NCBI GenBank assembly: GCA_002427745.1
Contig: DIYF01000143.1
Span: 1 to 22,441, forward strand
DNA from: Roseivirga sp. UBA6061
GTDB taxonomy: Bacteria; Bacteroidota; Bacteroidia; Cytophagales; Cyclobacteriaceae
Reading direction: 5' to 3'
DNA length: 22,441 bases
The notes below the pieces were generated by a model. That model did no database searches and had not been told where the DNA came from. It was given only the letters and a program-made list of their open reading frames with translations. Shown piece after piece: positions 1 through 11,600 of the stretch (position 1 is the stretch's first letter; every line of letters starts with the position of its first letter). Position numbers and translations under genes: made by a program.

Positions 1-1238
1 TCAGGACTTTGGATCTCTTCTCCTGCCAGTCTGCCACTCACATTGCTGATGATCGGGTATTGGGGAGCATGATAAGTAATCTGACCTGCCACCTGCCGGA
101 AGGCCGGTAGTATCTCTTCCATTAAAGGGCTGTGAGAGGCCTGAGATATCGGTAAGACCTTGACTTTGATGTCTGAATTCTTCAATTGATCAGCCATGGA
201 CTCTATCCCTGCTGCGGCTCCGCTGATCAGGGTTTGTCTGGGGCCATTCTCTCCGGCTACGCTTACTGAGGGCTCCTTGTCCAGGTAGGGCTGTAATTCA
301 GCAATGCTGGCTTCTACAGTGGCCATCTTGCCGGCCTGCTTTACTGAGGCCATCAGCTTACCACGGGCGGCTACCAGCCTGATGCCATCTTCCAGACTGA
401 AGACACCTGCTACAGTGGCTGCTACCAGCTCTCCCAGGCTATGGCCCATCAGTATATCCGGTTCTATACCCCAGCTTTGCCAGAGACGGGTCAGACTGTA
501 TTCTACGGCAAATAAGGCCAGCAGCATATAGTCGATCTGGTCCAGCTTAGCTGCTTCTGCTGCAGAAACAGGTACAAAGATGATCTGTTTAAAGTCTCCT
601 CCGGTCTCCTGCTGAATCAGTGACAGGCACTCATCGAAGGTAGTAGCAAAGGTCTTTTCGCTCTCATAGAGTTCTTTGGCCATGCCTGTATACTGGCTGC
701 CGCCTCCTGTATACAAAAAGGCCAGCTTACCCGGACTGGTACGTATCGGGTGAATGGGACCTGAGAGCTTACTGAGGAGTGATTCCTTATCGGAAACTAC
801 CAGACCCAGGCGGCTACGGAAGTGACTGCGCGTGGTCGACAGGCTATAGGCCAGGGCTTCCAGAGATTGTTCAGAATGGCTCTCTATATGCGTCTTCAGT
901 TTGGCCAGCTGACCTTGAAGGGCTTCTTCTCCTTCTCCTGATACCGTCAATAACTGATAGGGTCTGGCGGGTAGTTTTGTCTCTTCTACCTCTTCATGCG
1001 CCTCTGCCGGAGCTTCTTCCAAAATGATATGGGCATTGGTGCCACTGATACCAAAACTGCTCACTCCTGCTCTGCGAGGGCTTCCGTTCTTCTGCCAGGG
1101 AATAGCATCCTGGGCTACTTTTACCGGGTAGGCTTCCCAGTCAATCTTTTCATTTAACTCCTCGCTATGCAAGCTCTTCGGGATCATACCGTGCTGCATG
1201 CTCAGTACTGTCTTTATCACTCCCGCTACTCCGGCAGC
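1..1238 (-). repeat. KS-C-term/AT cassette, copy in M4 (truncated by window edge)
   Basis: Aligns to 10704-11941 with a constant offset of 10,703. About 58 nucleotide differences give only about 17 amino-acid changes over 412 residues. Several of these cluster in the segment before QIDYM and in the KS-AT linker. The border at 1238 falls at residue A384, four residues after the last catalytic His of the KS. The other border lies off the window. Confidence 0.9.
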
Positions 1239-2387
1239 AGCAAGCGTATGTCCCATATTACTCTTAACTGATCCGATGACCAGAGAATCTGAAGACCGCT
1301 TTGCGGAACCGTATACTTTCCCCAAGGCCTGCACCTCAATAGGGTCACCCAGAGAAGTGCCCGTACCATGACACTCCACATAGTCCACCTGATCTGGTGA
1401 GAGCTTGGCGCGCTGCAGAGACTTTTTGATTACGGCTTCCTGAGAAGGGCCATTGGGAGCAGAAATCCCCTGGCTCTTGCCGTCCTGATTTACTGCACTT
1501 CCTTTGATCAGTGCCAGAATATTATCACCATCAGCCTTGGCTTTACTTAAAGGTTTGAGGATTACCACACCACAACCTTCACTCCAGCCCACCCCTTTTG
1601 CCTGATCTGAAAAAGTGCGGCAACGTCCATCACTGGCAAGGCCTTGTAACATACCGAAGCCTATATGCAAAGCGGGCGTCAGTATCAAAGACACTCCCCC
1701 GGCAATGGCCATATCGCAACCACCATTACGTATCTTTTCTATGGCCATATCCATGGCTACGAGCGATGAAGAACAGGCCGTATCCAGTGTAATACTCGGC
1801 CCTTTTAGTCCTAACCAATAAGACAGGCGGCCCGAAAGGATACTGGGTGCATTACTTACAGCTGCGCTGTCAATATCTTCAAAGCCATCTGACTGCATGA
1901 GGTCATACTCCCTTGTCATCAGCCCCATAAATACCCCGGTCTGGCTACCGTAAAGGGTCTCTTTGGAGAGGCCTGCATTTTCCAGGGCCTGCCAGGTGAT
2001 TTCCATCAACAAGCGATGTTGAGGATCCAGATACTTAGCCTCAGAGGCAGACAATTCAAAAAAGGCATTGTCGAACTGGTCAATGTCTTCCAGAAATCCA
2101 CCTTCCCGGGTATTCATTTTACCCGGAACTCCGGCTTCCTCAGAATAGATTTCATCCACATCCCATCTTGACAAAGGCACCTTACTGATGGCGTCACGAC
2201 CGTCTTTGAGAAGCTTCCAGAAAGCTTCAGGACTATTTGCACCTCCGGGGAAGGAGCAGCCCATACCGATGATGGCAATTGGCTCATCATTGGCCTCATT
2301 TTCCAGCTCAGTAATTCGGTTTTTGAGCTTAGTAATGACTTTAAGCGAATTCTTCTTTATCCGGATGATCTCGTCTTGTTCCTTCAT
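1..2387 (-). CDS. Type I modular PKS, N-terminal part: docking-KS-AT (module M4), 3' end off window
   Basis: The first 795 residues of the next assembly-line protein, which should receive the chain from M3. Residues 1-34 form a charged amphipathic helix close in sequence to that of the upstream PKS. The KS (about 35-458) has the catalytic triad C205 (DTACSSS), H340 (ECHGTGT) and H380 (SNMGH), so it should be an active condensing domain. The usual CRFPGG motif reads CSFPGG (S45). The AT begins at about 554 and has S650 (GHSLGE), an Arg in the ARGKLM motif and H752 in a QASH motif. The frame leaves the window inside the AT C-terminal part. The ATG at 2387 lies 14 nt after the upstream TAA and there is no Shine-Dalgarno before it. 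From residue 384 onward the DNA is about 95% identical to M2, while the part before it differs. DH, KR, ER and ACP content of this module cannot be known from here. Confidence 0.95.
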   Translation of the reverse strand, partial: MKEQDEIIRIKKNSLKVITKLKNRITELENEANDEPIAIIGMGCSFPGGANSPEAFWKLLKDGRDAISKVPLSRWDVDEIYSEEAGVPGKMNTREGGFLEDIDQFDNAFFELSASEAKYLDPQHRLLMEITWQALENAGLSKETLYGSQTGVFMGLMTREYDLMQSDGFEDIDSAAVSNAPSILSGRLSYWLGLKGPSITLDTACSSSLVAMDMAIEKIRNGGCDMAIAGGVSLILTPALHIGFGMLQGLASDGRCRTFSDQAKGVGWSEGCGVVILKPLSKAKADGDNILALIKGSAVNQDGKSQGISAPNGPSQEAVIKKSLQRAKLSPDQVDYVECHGTGTSLGDPIEVQALGKVYGSAKRSSDSLVIGSVKSNMGHTLAAAGVAGVIKTVLSMQHGMIPKSLHSEELNEKIDWEAYPVKVAQDAIPWQKNGSPRRAGVSSFGISGTNAHIILEEAPAEAHEEVEETKLPARPYQLLTVSGEGEEALQGQLAKLKTHIESHSEQSLEALAYSLSTTRSHFRSRLGLVVSDKESLLSKLSGPIHPIRTSPGKLAFLYTGGGSQYTGMAKELYESEKTFATTFDECLSLIQQETGGDFKQIIFVPVSAAEAAKLDQIDYMLLALFAVEYSLTRLWQSWGIEPDILMGHSLGELVAATVAGVFSLEDGIRLVAARGKLMASVKQAGKMATVEASIAELQPYLDKEPSVSVAGENGPRQTLISGAAAGIESMADQLKNSDIKVKVLPISQASHSPLMEEILPAFRQVAGQITYHAPQYPIISNVSGRLAGEEIQSP
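2286..2387 (-). other. N-terminal docking coiled coil of the M4 PKS
   Basis: Residues 1-34 (core EIIRIKKNSLKVITKLKNRI) before EPIAIIG. Together with the helix at 18188-18307 it fits the pattern EII-x2-KK-x-S-x2-VI-x2-L-x-NRI-x-ELE, so the two heads are related copies. The expected partner is the acidic tail of the three-module PKS. Confidence 0.75.
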
Positions 2388-2401
2388 TTTTGATATTCGG
2401 C
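2388..2401 (-). other. 14-nt spacer and Shine-Dalgarno-less translation start
   Basis: The spacer between the TAA of the three-module PKS and the ATG of the next gene reads A/T-rich on the coding strand (GCCGAATATCAAAA before the ATG), with no purine-rich Shine-Dalgarno. The other spacer, 18308-18313, is only ACAGAT, and GGCAATTAA precedes it, again without a Shine-Dalgarno. Translation is probably coupled or leaderless-like in its signals, as is common in Bacteroidota. Neither gap has room for a promoter or a terminator, so the genes should be co-transcribed. Confidence 0.6.
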
Positions 2402-2635
2402 TTAATCCAGTTCGTTTTTCATTAATTCATCAAATGTTGAGTCGATCTCATCGTCCGTAAACTCATCGATATCCCCGGCAGGTTTCTGTTCTACAGGCTG
2501 TCCATCCTCTTCGGCACGCTTGAGAAGCGTAGTAAGGCGATCCAGTGTAGCGGCTATCTGATCATCCCCGAGGTTGACTGACAGGTCAGCATTCTGGCTT
2601 TGAATAAATTGTGTGATCGAATGCTTCCAGTCTAC
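2402..2635 (-). other. C-terminal docking tail of the three-module PKS
   Basis: Residues 5225-5301 after the M3 ACP. They start DWKHSITQFI, continue through a helix (DDQIAATLDRLTTLLKRAEE) and finish with the acidic EFTDDEIDSTFDELMKNELD. It has the same plan as the tail of the upstream PKS but is clearly diverged from it. The expected partner is the N-terminal helix starting at 2387. Confidence 0.75.
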
Positions 2636-5600
2636 TTGTATCTCCTGCTCAAAGTCCATCTCATTTAAAATGAACCCGGATAAGTCACTGATAGTAGGAT
2701 AATCGAAGATGAGGGTAGCAGGAAGCTTAAGGTCAAGTTTTCGGCTCAGTTGATTGCGAAGCTCAATGGCTTTCAGAGAATCCAGTCCCAGTTCAATGAT
2801 AGGTTTGTCCAGGGCAAGGGTACCGGCACCAGCCAGTCCCAGCACCTCTCCCAATCCTTTTCTGAGCATATCTATCAGGTAGCTGCTTCTCTGTTCAGCG
2901 GGCAATTCCCTGATCTGTTTTATCAGTGTGTTTTGTTCCGGAGCTTGTCCGGACTCCAGCACTTCAGAGAAGAAGTCCGGTACCCTGCCAAAAGCGTTTT
3001 CCAGAGACTGTCGGAACTTACGCTTTTTCATAGGGAGCAGTGCGATTTGATTGACTTTCAGGCTCAAGGCTCTGTCCAGCAAATTCAGGCCCTGGTCTAC
3101 AGGCAGAAAACCGATTCCTCTCTCTTCGATACGGGCTTTCTCGTCAATCCCCAGATCTGCCGCGAGGCCTACCTGAGAAACCGGTCCCCAATTGATACCC
3201 GATACGGGAAGCCCCTGTGAACCGCGATAGGTGATCAGCGCATCGAGAAACGCATTGGCAGCTGCATAATTCGCTTGTCCGGGTGAGCCCAGAAGTGAGG
3301 CCATGGACGAAAACAGTACAAAAAAGTCCAGATCCAGCGATCTGGTAAGCTCATGCAAAATCCAGGCTCCATGAACCTTGGGTGCTAACACACGCTTCAG
3401 GCCCTGAGTACTTTGCGATGCAATGACACCATCTTCCAAAACACCCGCTGCATGAACCACTCCTTTCAAAGGGCAGTCTGCCGGAATTTTCCGGATGATC
3501 TCAGCAAGCCCGGCCTGATCAGATACATCGCACTTTTCTACTATCACCCTGGTACCCGACTTCTCTATGGTGGCAATGCGCTCTAGAGTCTCCGGTTTAG
3601 GTTCACTCCTTCCCAGTAATATCAGGGTGCCAACTTTATGAGCGGAGGCAAAATGCTCCGCCACCTTCATGCCCAGCGCACCCAGCCCACCGGTAATCAA
3701 AACGGAGCTATCTTCTGAAATAAAAGACTCAGAGTCAGCCTCAATCTCAGTACTCATCAAGGCTGCTGAACTGACTAATCTGAGTCCCTTTATTCCCTGC
3801 GAATCAACCCTCCACTGGGCCTCAGAACTATCTGAGCGAACCGCATTGAGTACCTGCTGATGTAAGTCAGCCCGGCCAGCCTCACAGTCAATTAGTCTGA
3901 ATCTAATGTGTGGATTTTCCTGCATGGCTACCCTAAGCATTCCCCATAAAGGAGCAGATACGAGGTTAGACTTATCGTCAAAGGCTCCTTCAGTCACCCA
4001 GGTGATTTCCTGCACACCGGCATTGGTAGCTTGTTGCAACTGGAGCAAGGCAGTGGTGGTAAGGTCTGAAACGGCTTCAGGCAGATTATCTTTCACATCA
4101 GCCCCCGGCCAAACACAGATAAGTCCGTCAAGGTTTTGTTCGGTACTTTGTCCAAAATCCAATCGTTCACAGGTAAGTCCTGCCGTTTGGATATCAGAGA
4201 CAATCAGTCGACCCAAATCACTTTCCTGTGAGCTTATCATGGCCCAGTTTGATCCGGCATAGCCGCCCTGGTCAACAGATACCTCTTCCCAGTCTGTAGT
4301 ATAAACCCATTGATTTTCTACCGACCTGCCTTCTTGCTGCCATTGGGAAGTATCGGTTTTTCGGGCTTTCAAGGCGCCCACCTTCCCTGCCCATCGACCT
4401 GAATGGTCCCAAAGGCTGACTTCAAACACTTTTTGATCTTTATCTGAGCTTTGCAGCGTCAACTCAGCCCAAAGTGTATCAGGGTTGGTTGTTTTTAGTT
4501 GAAATTGATCCAACTCAAAGGGAAGATAAACCTCTTCATCCTCACCAAAGCTCAGCTGGCCGGCCAGCTGAAATACACCATCTAACAGGGCCGGATTGAT
4601 CTGATAACCTTCCTGATCATTGCTATCGCAGACCAACTTGCCTACAACGCGACCCTCATCTACATATAGCTCGCTGACTGTCTGAAAAGCCTGACCATAG
4701 TGTATAGGGGTCAATTCAAATTTGTCATAGAGCTCATCCCTGCCAACCACCGACATTCCTTTGGTGAGTAGAGCAATGTCTCTCGGCTTATCAGAGGAAT
4801 CAGAAGCGGCTGATAGCGTGCCATTGGCGCAGCGTTCCCAGTTGTCCTCTTCATCCTTTGCAAAGACTGAAAACTGGTAACTGTCAGTTGCAGTCTTGCT
4901 GGTGACCAGCTGGATCTGCGTAGGGCGTTCAGAAAGTGTTACCGGCTTTACAATCAGTAACTCATCAATCTGAGTAGCTAAACCCTGCTCCGCGATAAAC
5001 TCTTGTACGAGCTCTGCTATACCTGCGGCAGGGAAGATGACGTTGCCATAAACCTGATGATCTCTCAGGTAGGTCAGTTTGTTGAGATCCAGTGTTTTTT
5101 CATAAATAAGTTCACCCCCAATGGTCAGTTCTCTGCCCAGCAAGGCCCCTTGTACAGGCTTGCCTCCCGATGAGGTGTCTTCGATATCGATCCAATAGCT
5201 CTTTCGTTGAAAAGGATAGGCAGGAAGTGTGACCGGGCCTTGTTGCCTTCCCTGATAGAATGCTCTCCAGTCGGGATTAAGTCCGGACTCAAACAGGGCG
5301 CCCAGGCTACTGAGCATGGTTTCTGTTTCCGGTGTATCACTTTTTACAGACGCTAACCATATGCATTCTTCTGAGTTGCTAACACAATAGGCTCCCATAC
5401 CCGTCAATACAGGTTCCGGACCAATCTCCAGATATTGGGTGACTCCTTCTTTTTCCAGAGTTTGCATGCCACGGTTAAAGCTCACTGTTTCGCGAATATG
5501 ACGGGTCCAGTAGGCCGCTGTCAGTATTTCATCACCTGCCAGTTCACCGGTCAGATTACTTACAATCGGGTATTGTGGTGCATGATAGCTTACCTGTTCC

Positions 5601-8600
5601 GCTACTTGTAAGAAGCTCTCCAGGGCAGGCTCCATGAGTGCACTGTGGAAAGCATGAGAGGTATTCAAAGCTCTGGTTTTGACCGACTCTTTTTTGAACA
5701 GTTTTTCAAGTTTATCAATAGCTGCGTCCTCTCCTGAAACCACCATTTGCTGCGGTCCGTTTTCTGCTGCTATACTGATCTTACCTTCACAGGTTTCGAG
5801 ATGCTTTTCCAGGGTAGATCTGTCACAGCGAACAGACATCATTTTGCCTTCCTGCGGCAAGGCGCCCATCAGTCTGCCCCGTTCGGCAATCAGACGAATA
5901 CCGTCTTCCAGACTAAAGATTCCTGCCACCGTGGCGGCCACCAGTTCTCCCAGACTGTGCCCTATGAGAAGATCGGGGATCACTCCCCAGTGCTGCCACA
6001 GCTTTGACAGACTGTATTCCATTACAAAAAGCCCTGGTTGGGTGTACTCTGTCTGATGAATATTGCCGACAGGTTTGCCTGTCAGTTCTTCAGAAAGACT
6101 CTGATAGAAGTGCTCATCCGTTATTTGCCTGACCAGTGCGAGGCATTGCTTTATGGAATCACGATAAACCGGTTCAGAGTCGTAGAGCCATTTGCCCATT
6201 CCTTCATATTGAGCTCCCTGACCTGTAAAGAGAAATGCCAGCTTGCCCGGTGTAGGGACATCTTCAGAAACAGGCGAACCGAGTAGGTTCAGCAGTTCTG
6301 TACGGTCACTTGTCACAAATGCCTGACGTTTTCGGAAATGGGTACGTTTGGTACTCAGGTTATATGCCAGGGCTTCCAATGTCTGTTCAGGATGCTTTTC
6401 TAAATGTAGCTTCAGTCCCTTGGCCTGCGCTTTGAGAGCCTTGTCTCCTTCGCCAGATATCGTAACCAGCTCATACGCTCTGTCAGGCAGGTCACTTGTT
6501 TTTCCTGCCTGATCTGTGCCCTGTTCAGGAGCCTCTTCCAAAATGATATGAGCATTGGTGCCACTGATGCCAAAACTGCTCACCCCGGCCCTTCTTGGTG
6601 TTCCGTTTTTGTCCCAGGGCAATGCTTCCCGGGCCACTTTGACCGGGTAGGCTTCCCAATCGATCTTTTTATTCAGTTCGTCACAGTGCAGGCTTTTAGG
6701 TATCTGACCATGCTTCATGCTGAGAACGGTCTTGATGACGCCTGCTACTCCTGCCGCAGCCATGGTATGACCGAGGTTACTTTTCACAGCACCCAAAATC
6801 AAAGGTTTATGACGCTCTGTTATTTCGGAATAAGCCTGACCTAAAGCCTGTACTTCAATAGGGTCTCCCAGTTCCGTTCCTGTGCCATGTGCTTCTACAT
6901 AATCAACCTGATTGGGGCTCAGTTTAGCTCTGTCAAGTGCTTTTTGGATGACCTGTACCTGTGAAGGCCCGTTCGGAGCTGTAAGTCCCTGGCTGCGACC
7001 ATCCTGATTAACCGCACTGCCTTTGATCAGGGCCATAATCTGATCTCCATCGGCTTGTGCTTTACTTAAAGGTTTTAAGATCAAAACACCACAGCCTTCG
7101 CTCCAGCCTGTACCATGAGCCTGATCTGAAAAAGTACGACAGCGACCATCTTTGGCTATGCCCTGAAGCATGCCAAACTCTATATGCATGGCAGGGGTCA
7201 GAATCAGGGAAACACCACCGGCAATTGCCATATCACAACTGCCATTGTGCAGTTTTTCGACTGCCATATCCATGGCTACCAAAGAGGAAGAACAGGCTGT
7301 ATCAATGGTCACACTTGGCCCCTTAAGACCCAGCCAGTAAGAGAGGCGGCCTGTAAGCACACTGCCCGCACTTCCGAGCCCGGCAAAGCCTGTGAGGGCA
7401 TTCATATCACCAGACTGCATATTTTCATACTCATGGCTCATGAGTCCCATGAAAACCCCGGTATCAGTACCAAAAATCCCTGATTTAGTTAGTCCTGCGC
7501 TTTCAATTGCCTGCCAGGCGGTCTCCATTAAAATGCGGTGCTGAGGATCGAGATTTTTTGCTTCGGTCTCAGTAATGCCAAAGAAGCCCGCATCAAACTG
7601 ATCAATGTCTTTCAACAAGCCGGCTTCCCTTGTATTCATTTTACCGGGAACTCCCGGCTCTTCAGAATAGATAGATTCAACGTCCCAGCGGGTGGTGGGA
7701 ATAGGGCCAATGGCATCTCTGCCTTCCGACAATAGTTTCCAAAACGCCTCCGGGTTTACAGCTCCTCCCGGAAAACGGCAGCCCATGCCAATGATCGCGA
7801 TAGGTTCATCAGTATGGCTGTATGTTTTTGACCTCTTACTGACAGACTGCTTCGGGTCTTCAAGGACCCTGCTTATCAGGTATTCGCTCAGGTTTTGAAT
7901 GATTGGATAATCGAACATGAGCGTTGCAGGCAATTTTAACCCCAGCTGACGACTGAGTTGATTTCTCAGCTCTATGGCCATCAAAGAATTAATGCCTAAT
8001 GATTTCAGTGACTCCTCAACAGGTATTTCCATTGGGTTTCTCCCCACTACGGTCGCGACTTGCTCGCGTAGATAGGTATTGAGATAACCAACTCGCTGGC
8101 TTTGATCCAGCTGTTGCAAATGCCCGGTCAGTGACGTTTTTTCTGAAGACTGCCTGTCATGCAGAATACGAGTGTAAAAGGCCGGAACACTCCCATGATT
8201 GGCTTGTAACACCTGGCTTAATCGGTTTTTACGTATAGGTGCGATGGCCATGGATGTGCCTGAGCCTGATAATACCTGTGCCATAACTTCCAGACCTACT
8301 GCCGAGGAGAAGTAATCAATACCCAACCTCGAGATCCGGGCTTTTTCTTCCTTGTCCAGGGCAGCTGCCAGACCAACATCCGCTACCGGCCCCCAGTTAA
8401 TACAGTGTATCGGGAGTCCAAGATTTTGTCTGTAGACTGCCAGTGCATCCACAAAGACATTGGCAGCCGCATAACCTGTCTGACCGGAAGAACCCGTAAT
8501 GGAGGTAAAAGAAGAATAGACGACAAATAAGTCCAGTTCTAAATCTCTGGTCAATTCATGAAGGTTCCAGCTCCCATGCACTTTCGGAAGCATCATTTCA

Positions 8601-11600
8601 TGTAACCTCTCTTTAGTCTGAGACTCCAGGATACCATCATCCAAAACACCCGCAGCATGAATGATTCCTTTCAGTGGCTCCTCTTTTGGAATACCATCAA
8701 TCAAATCAGACACCGCAGCCCTGTCCGACACATCGCAGGAGGCTACCGTCACTTTTGTGCCGGATGAGGTCAGTTCGTCTATGACATGCTTTGCTTTCTC
8801 ACCGGGAGCATTGCGTCCCGCCAGTATGAGATGGCTCACCTTGTGTTCCTGAGCAAAGTACTGAGCTGTTTTCAGACCCAAAGCGCCCAGACCTCCTGTA
8901 ATCAACAGAGTACCATTGCCGGAGATAAGTGCTCCCTGGTTGTGATCTTGTTCGTCATGAACAGATGCCCCCGGAACCAGACGCAGGCCTTCTGCTGAAT
9001 CTGTCCCCAGTTTTAGCTGGTCTTCGCGGGTTGTTGAGCATATGGCCTCCACAAAACGGGAATCGGACACTTCTTTCCCGAGGTCTATCAAGCGAAAACG
9101 GATACCGGGATGCTCCTGCATAGCAGCTCTGACAAGGCCCCAGAGCGGTGCATACATAAGACCCGACTTAACAGAGGTGTTAAACACATCTCTGGTGACC
9201 CACACAACTTCTTCTACACCTGCATGAACAGCGCTTTTCAGTTGTTCAAGTGCAATGCCCGTAATATGAGCCGTTGTTTCAGGAAGCCCTGAATCGAGAT
9301 CGAATCCCTCCCAAAGGCTGATAAGTCCGTAAGTACCTTCCTGTACAGGTGCTGTCAGTTGCTGTATTTCCTGGCTGTTGAGGTGGGCACTCAGTGCCTC
9401 CAATACTGAAGAACTCTCTTCTCCCGTCAGTTGCCAGCTACCCTCTGCGAGTGTGCCCGATTCAAGGGTCACAGGCTCCCAGCTTGTGGTATACAACCAA
9501 TCCCGATGCTTCAGGCCTGACTCTTCAAAGGCTCCCGGATCCAGTTTACGCGCCTTCAGGGTGGCAATTTCTCCTATGCCCTGGCCCTCATCGTCCCACA
9601 CCCGAATCTGGTAAGATACCTGCGAGTTTTCTTCACCCGTCTTTGTTACCTCGGTCCAGATTTCTCGTGGATTCATATGTTTCAGGGCATATCCATTGAT
9701 TTCAAATGGTAAATAGGTGCTTTCAAAGCTATGTCCCTGAATACCGGCCAGTAGCTGAAAAACTCCATCCAGTAATGTCGGGTGAAGGTTATAATCACCT
9801 TCTTCTGCTCTTAGTTTAACTCTTCCAAAAACCCTGTGCTCATCTGAATAAGCTTCTTCTATTACCTGGAACAGAGCTCCGTAGGATATGGCAATCGACT
9901 CAAAATCATCGTAGAATTCTGCGATATCAAGCGCTTGCAGGTCCGCCTTCAATTCCTCAACATCCAGATCGGGGAAGGGTGGTACTGCTTCTGCTTCGAT
10001 ACTTCCGCTGGCATTTTGCTGCCAGATATCTGCTTCTCCTTCACGACTGTGGATGGTAAAATCGAACCGACCATTTTCTTCTTCACGGGTTACCAGTTGC
10101 AACTGAACTATTCCTGAATCAGAAATTACCAAAGGTCTCTCTATCAGCAGCTCACCAATCCGGGCATCCATTTCCTTTTCAGAAATAAAGCCTTGTACCA
10201 GTTCTGCCAATGCGGCAGCAGGAACAATTGTTTTACCCTGCACTTTATGATCAGACAGGAAAGCAGCATCCCTGACATTCAGGTGCTTTTCGTAATACGA
10301 GGTGCCTGCCATATTAAGCTCAGAACCCAGTAAGGCATGACCGGTAGCACGGCCTCCCGAAACATTATCTGCCTCATCGATCCAGTGTCTTTTCCGTTGA
10401 AAGGCATAGGTGGGCAGGGAAACCTTCTGCTGTTCTCTGTCCTGGTAGAAGCTGTCCCAGTTCGGAGCATAGCCCGCCTCATAAAGAGCCGCCACACTCT
10501 TCAGTATCGTTTCTTCGTCTGAGCCCTCTGATTGTAGTGAGGCCAACCACTGACAGTCTTCTGAATTGGTTACGCAATGGCCTCCCATGCCTACCAGACT
10601 CGGCTCGGCTCCCATCTCAAGGTAAGTCGTTACGCCCTCCTGCTCCAGGGTCTGCATGCCGCTGCTGAACAGTACCGTCTGACGGATATGATCCGTCCAG
10701 TAGTCAGGGCTTTGGATCTCTTCTCCTGCCAGCCTGCCACTCACATTGCTGATGATCGGGTATTGGGGAGCATGATAAGTAATCTGACCTGCCATCTGCC
10801 GGAAGGCTGGTAGTATCTCTTCCATTAAAGGACTGTGAGAGGCCTGAGATATCGGTAAGACCTTGACTTTGATGTCTGAATTCTTCAATTGATCAGCTAT
10901 CGACTCTATCCCTGCTGCGGCTCCGCTGATCAGGGTTTGTCTGGGGCCATTCTCTCCGGCTACACTTACTGAGGGTTCCTTGTCCAGGTAGGGCTGTAGT
11001 TCAGCAATGCTGGCTTCTACAGTAGCCATTTTGCCGGCCTTTTTTACTGAGGCCATCAGCTTACCACGGGCTGCTACCAGCCTGATGCCATCTTCCAGAC
11101 TGAAGACGCCTGCTACGGTGGCTGCTACCAGCTCTCCCAAGCTATGGCCCATCAGTATATCGGGTTCTATACCCCAGCTTTGCCAGAGGCGGGTCAGACT
11201 GTATTCTACGGCAAACAAGGCCAGCAGCATATAGTCGATCTGATCCAGCTTAGCAGCTTCTGCTGTAGAAGCAGATGCAAAGATGATCTGCTTAAAGTCT
11301 TCTCCGGTCTCCTGCTGAATCAGTGACAGACACTGATCGAAGGTGGTGGCAAAGGTCTTTTCGGTCTCATAGAGTTCTTTGGCCATGCCTGTATACTGGC
11401 TGCCGCCTCCTGTATACAAAAAGGCCAGTTTACCCGGACTGGTATGTATCGGGTGAATGGGACCTGAGAGCTTACTGAGAAGTGATTCCTTATCGGAAAC
11501 TACCAGTCCCAAACGGCTACGGAAGTGACTGCGCGTGGTGGACAGGCTATAGGCCAGGGTTTCCAGAGGTTGTTCAGGATGGCTCTCTACATGGGTCTTC

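Noticed and set aside
2402..2635. Thioesterase or chain-release domain at the end of the three-module PKS
   Set aside because: Only about 85 residues follow the last ACP and they look like a docking tail. No GxSxG hydrolase motif is present.
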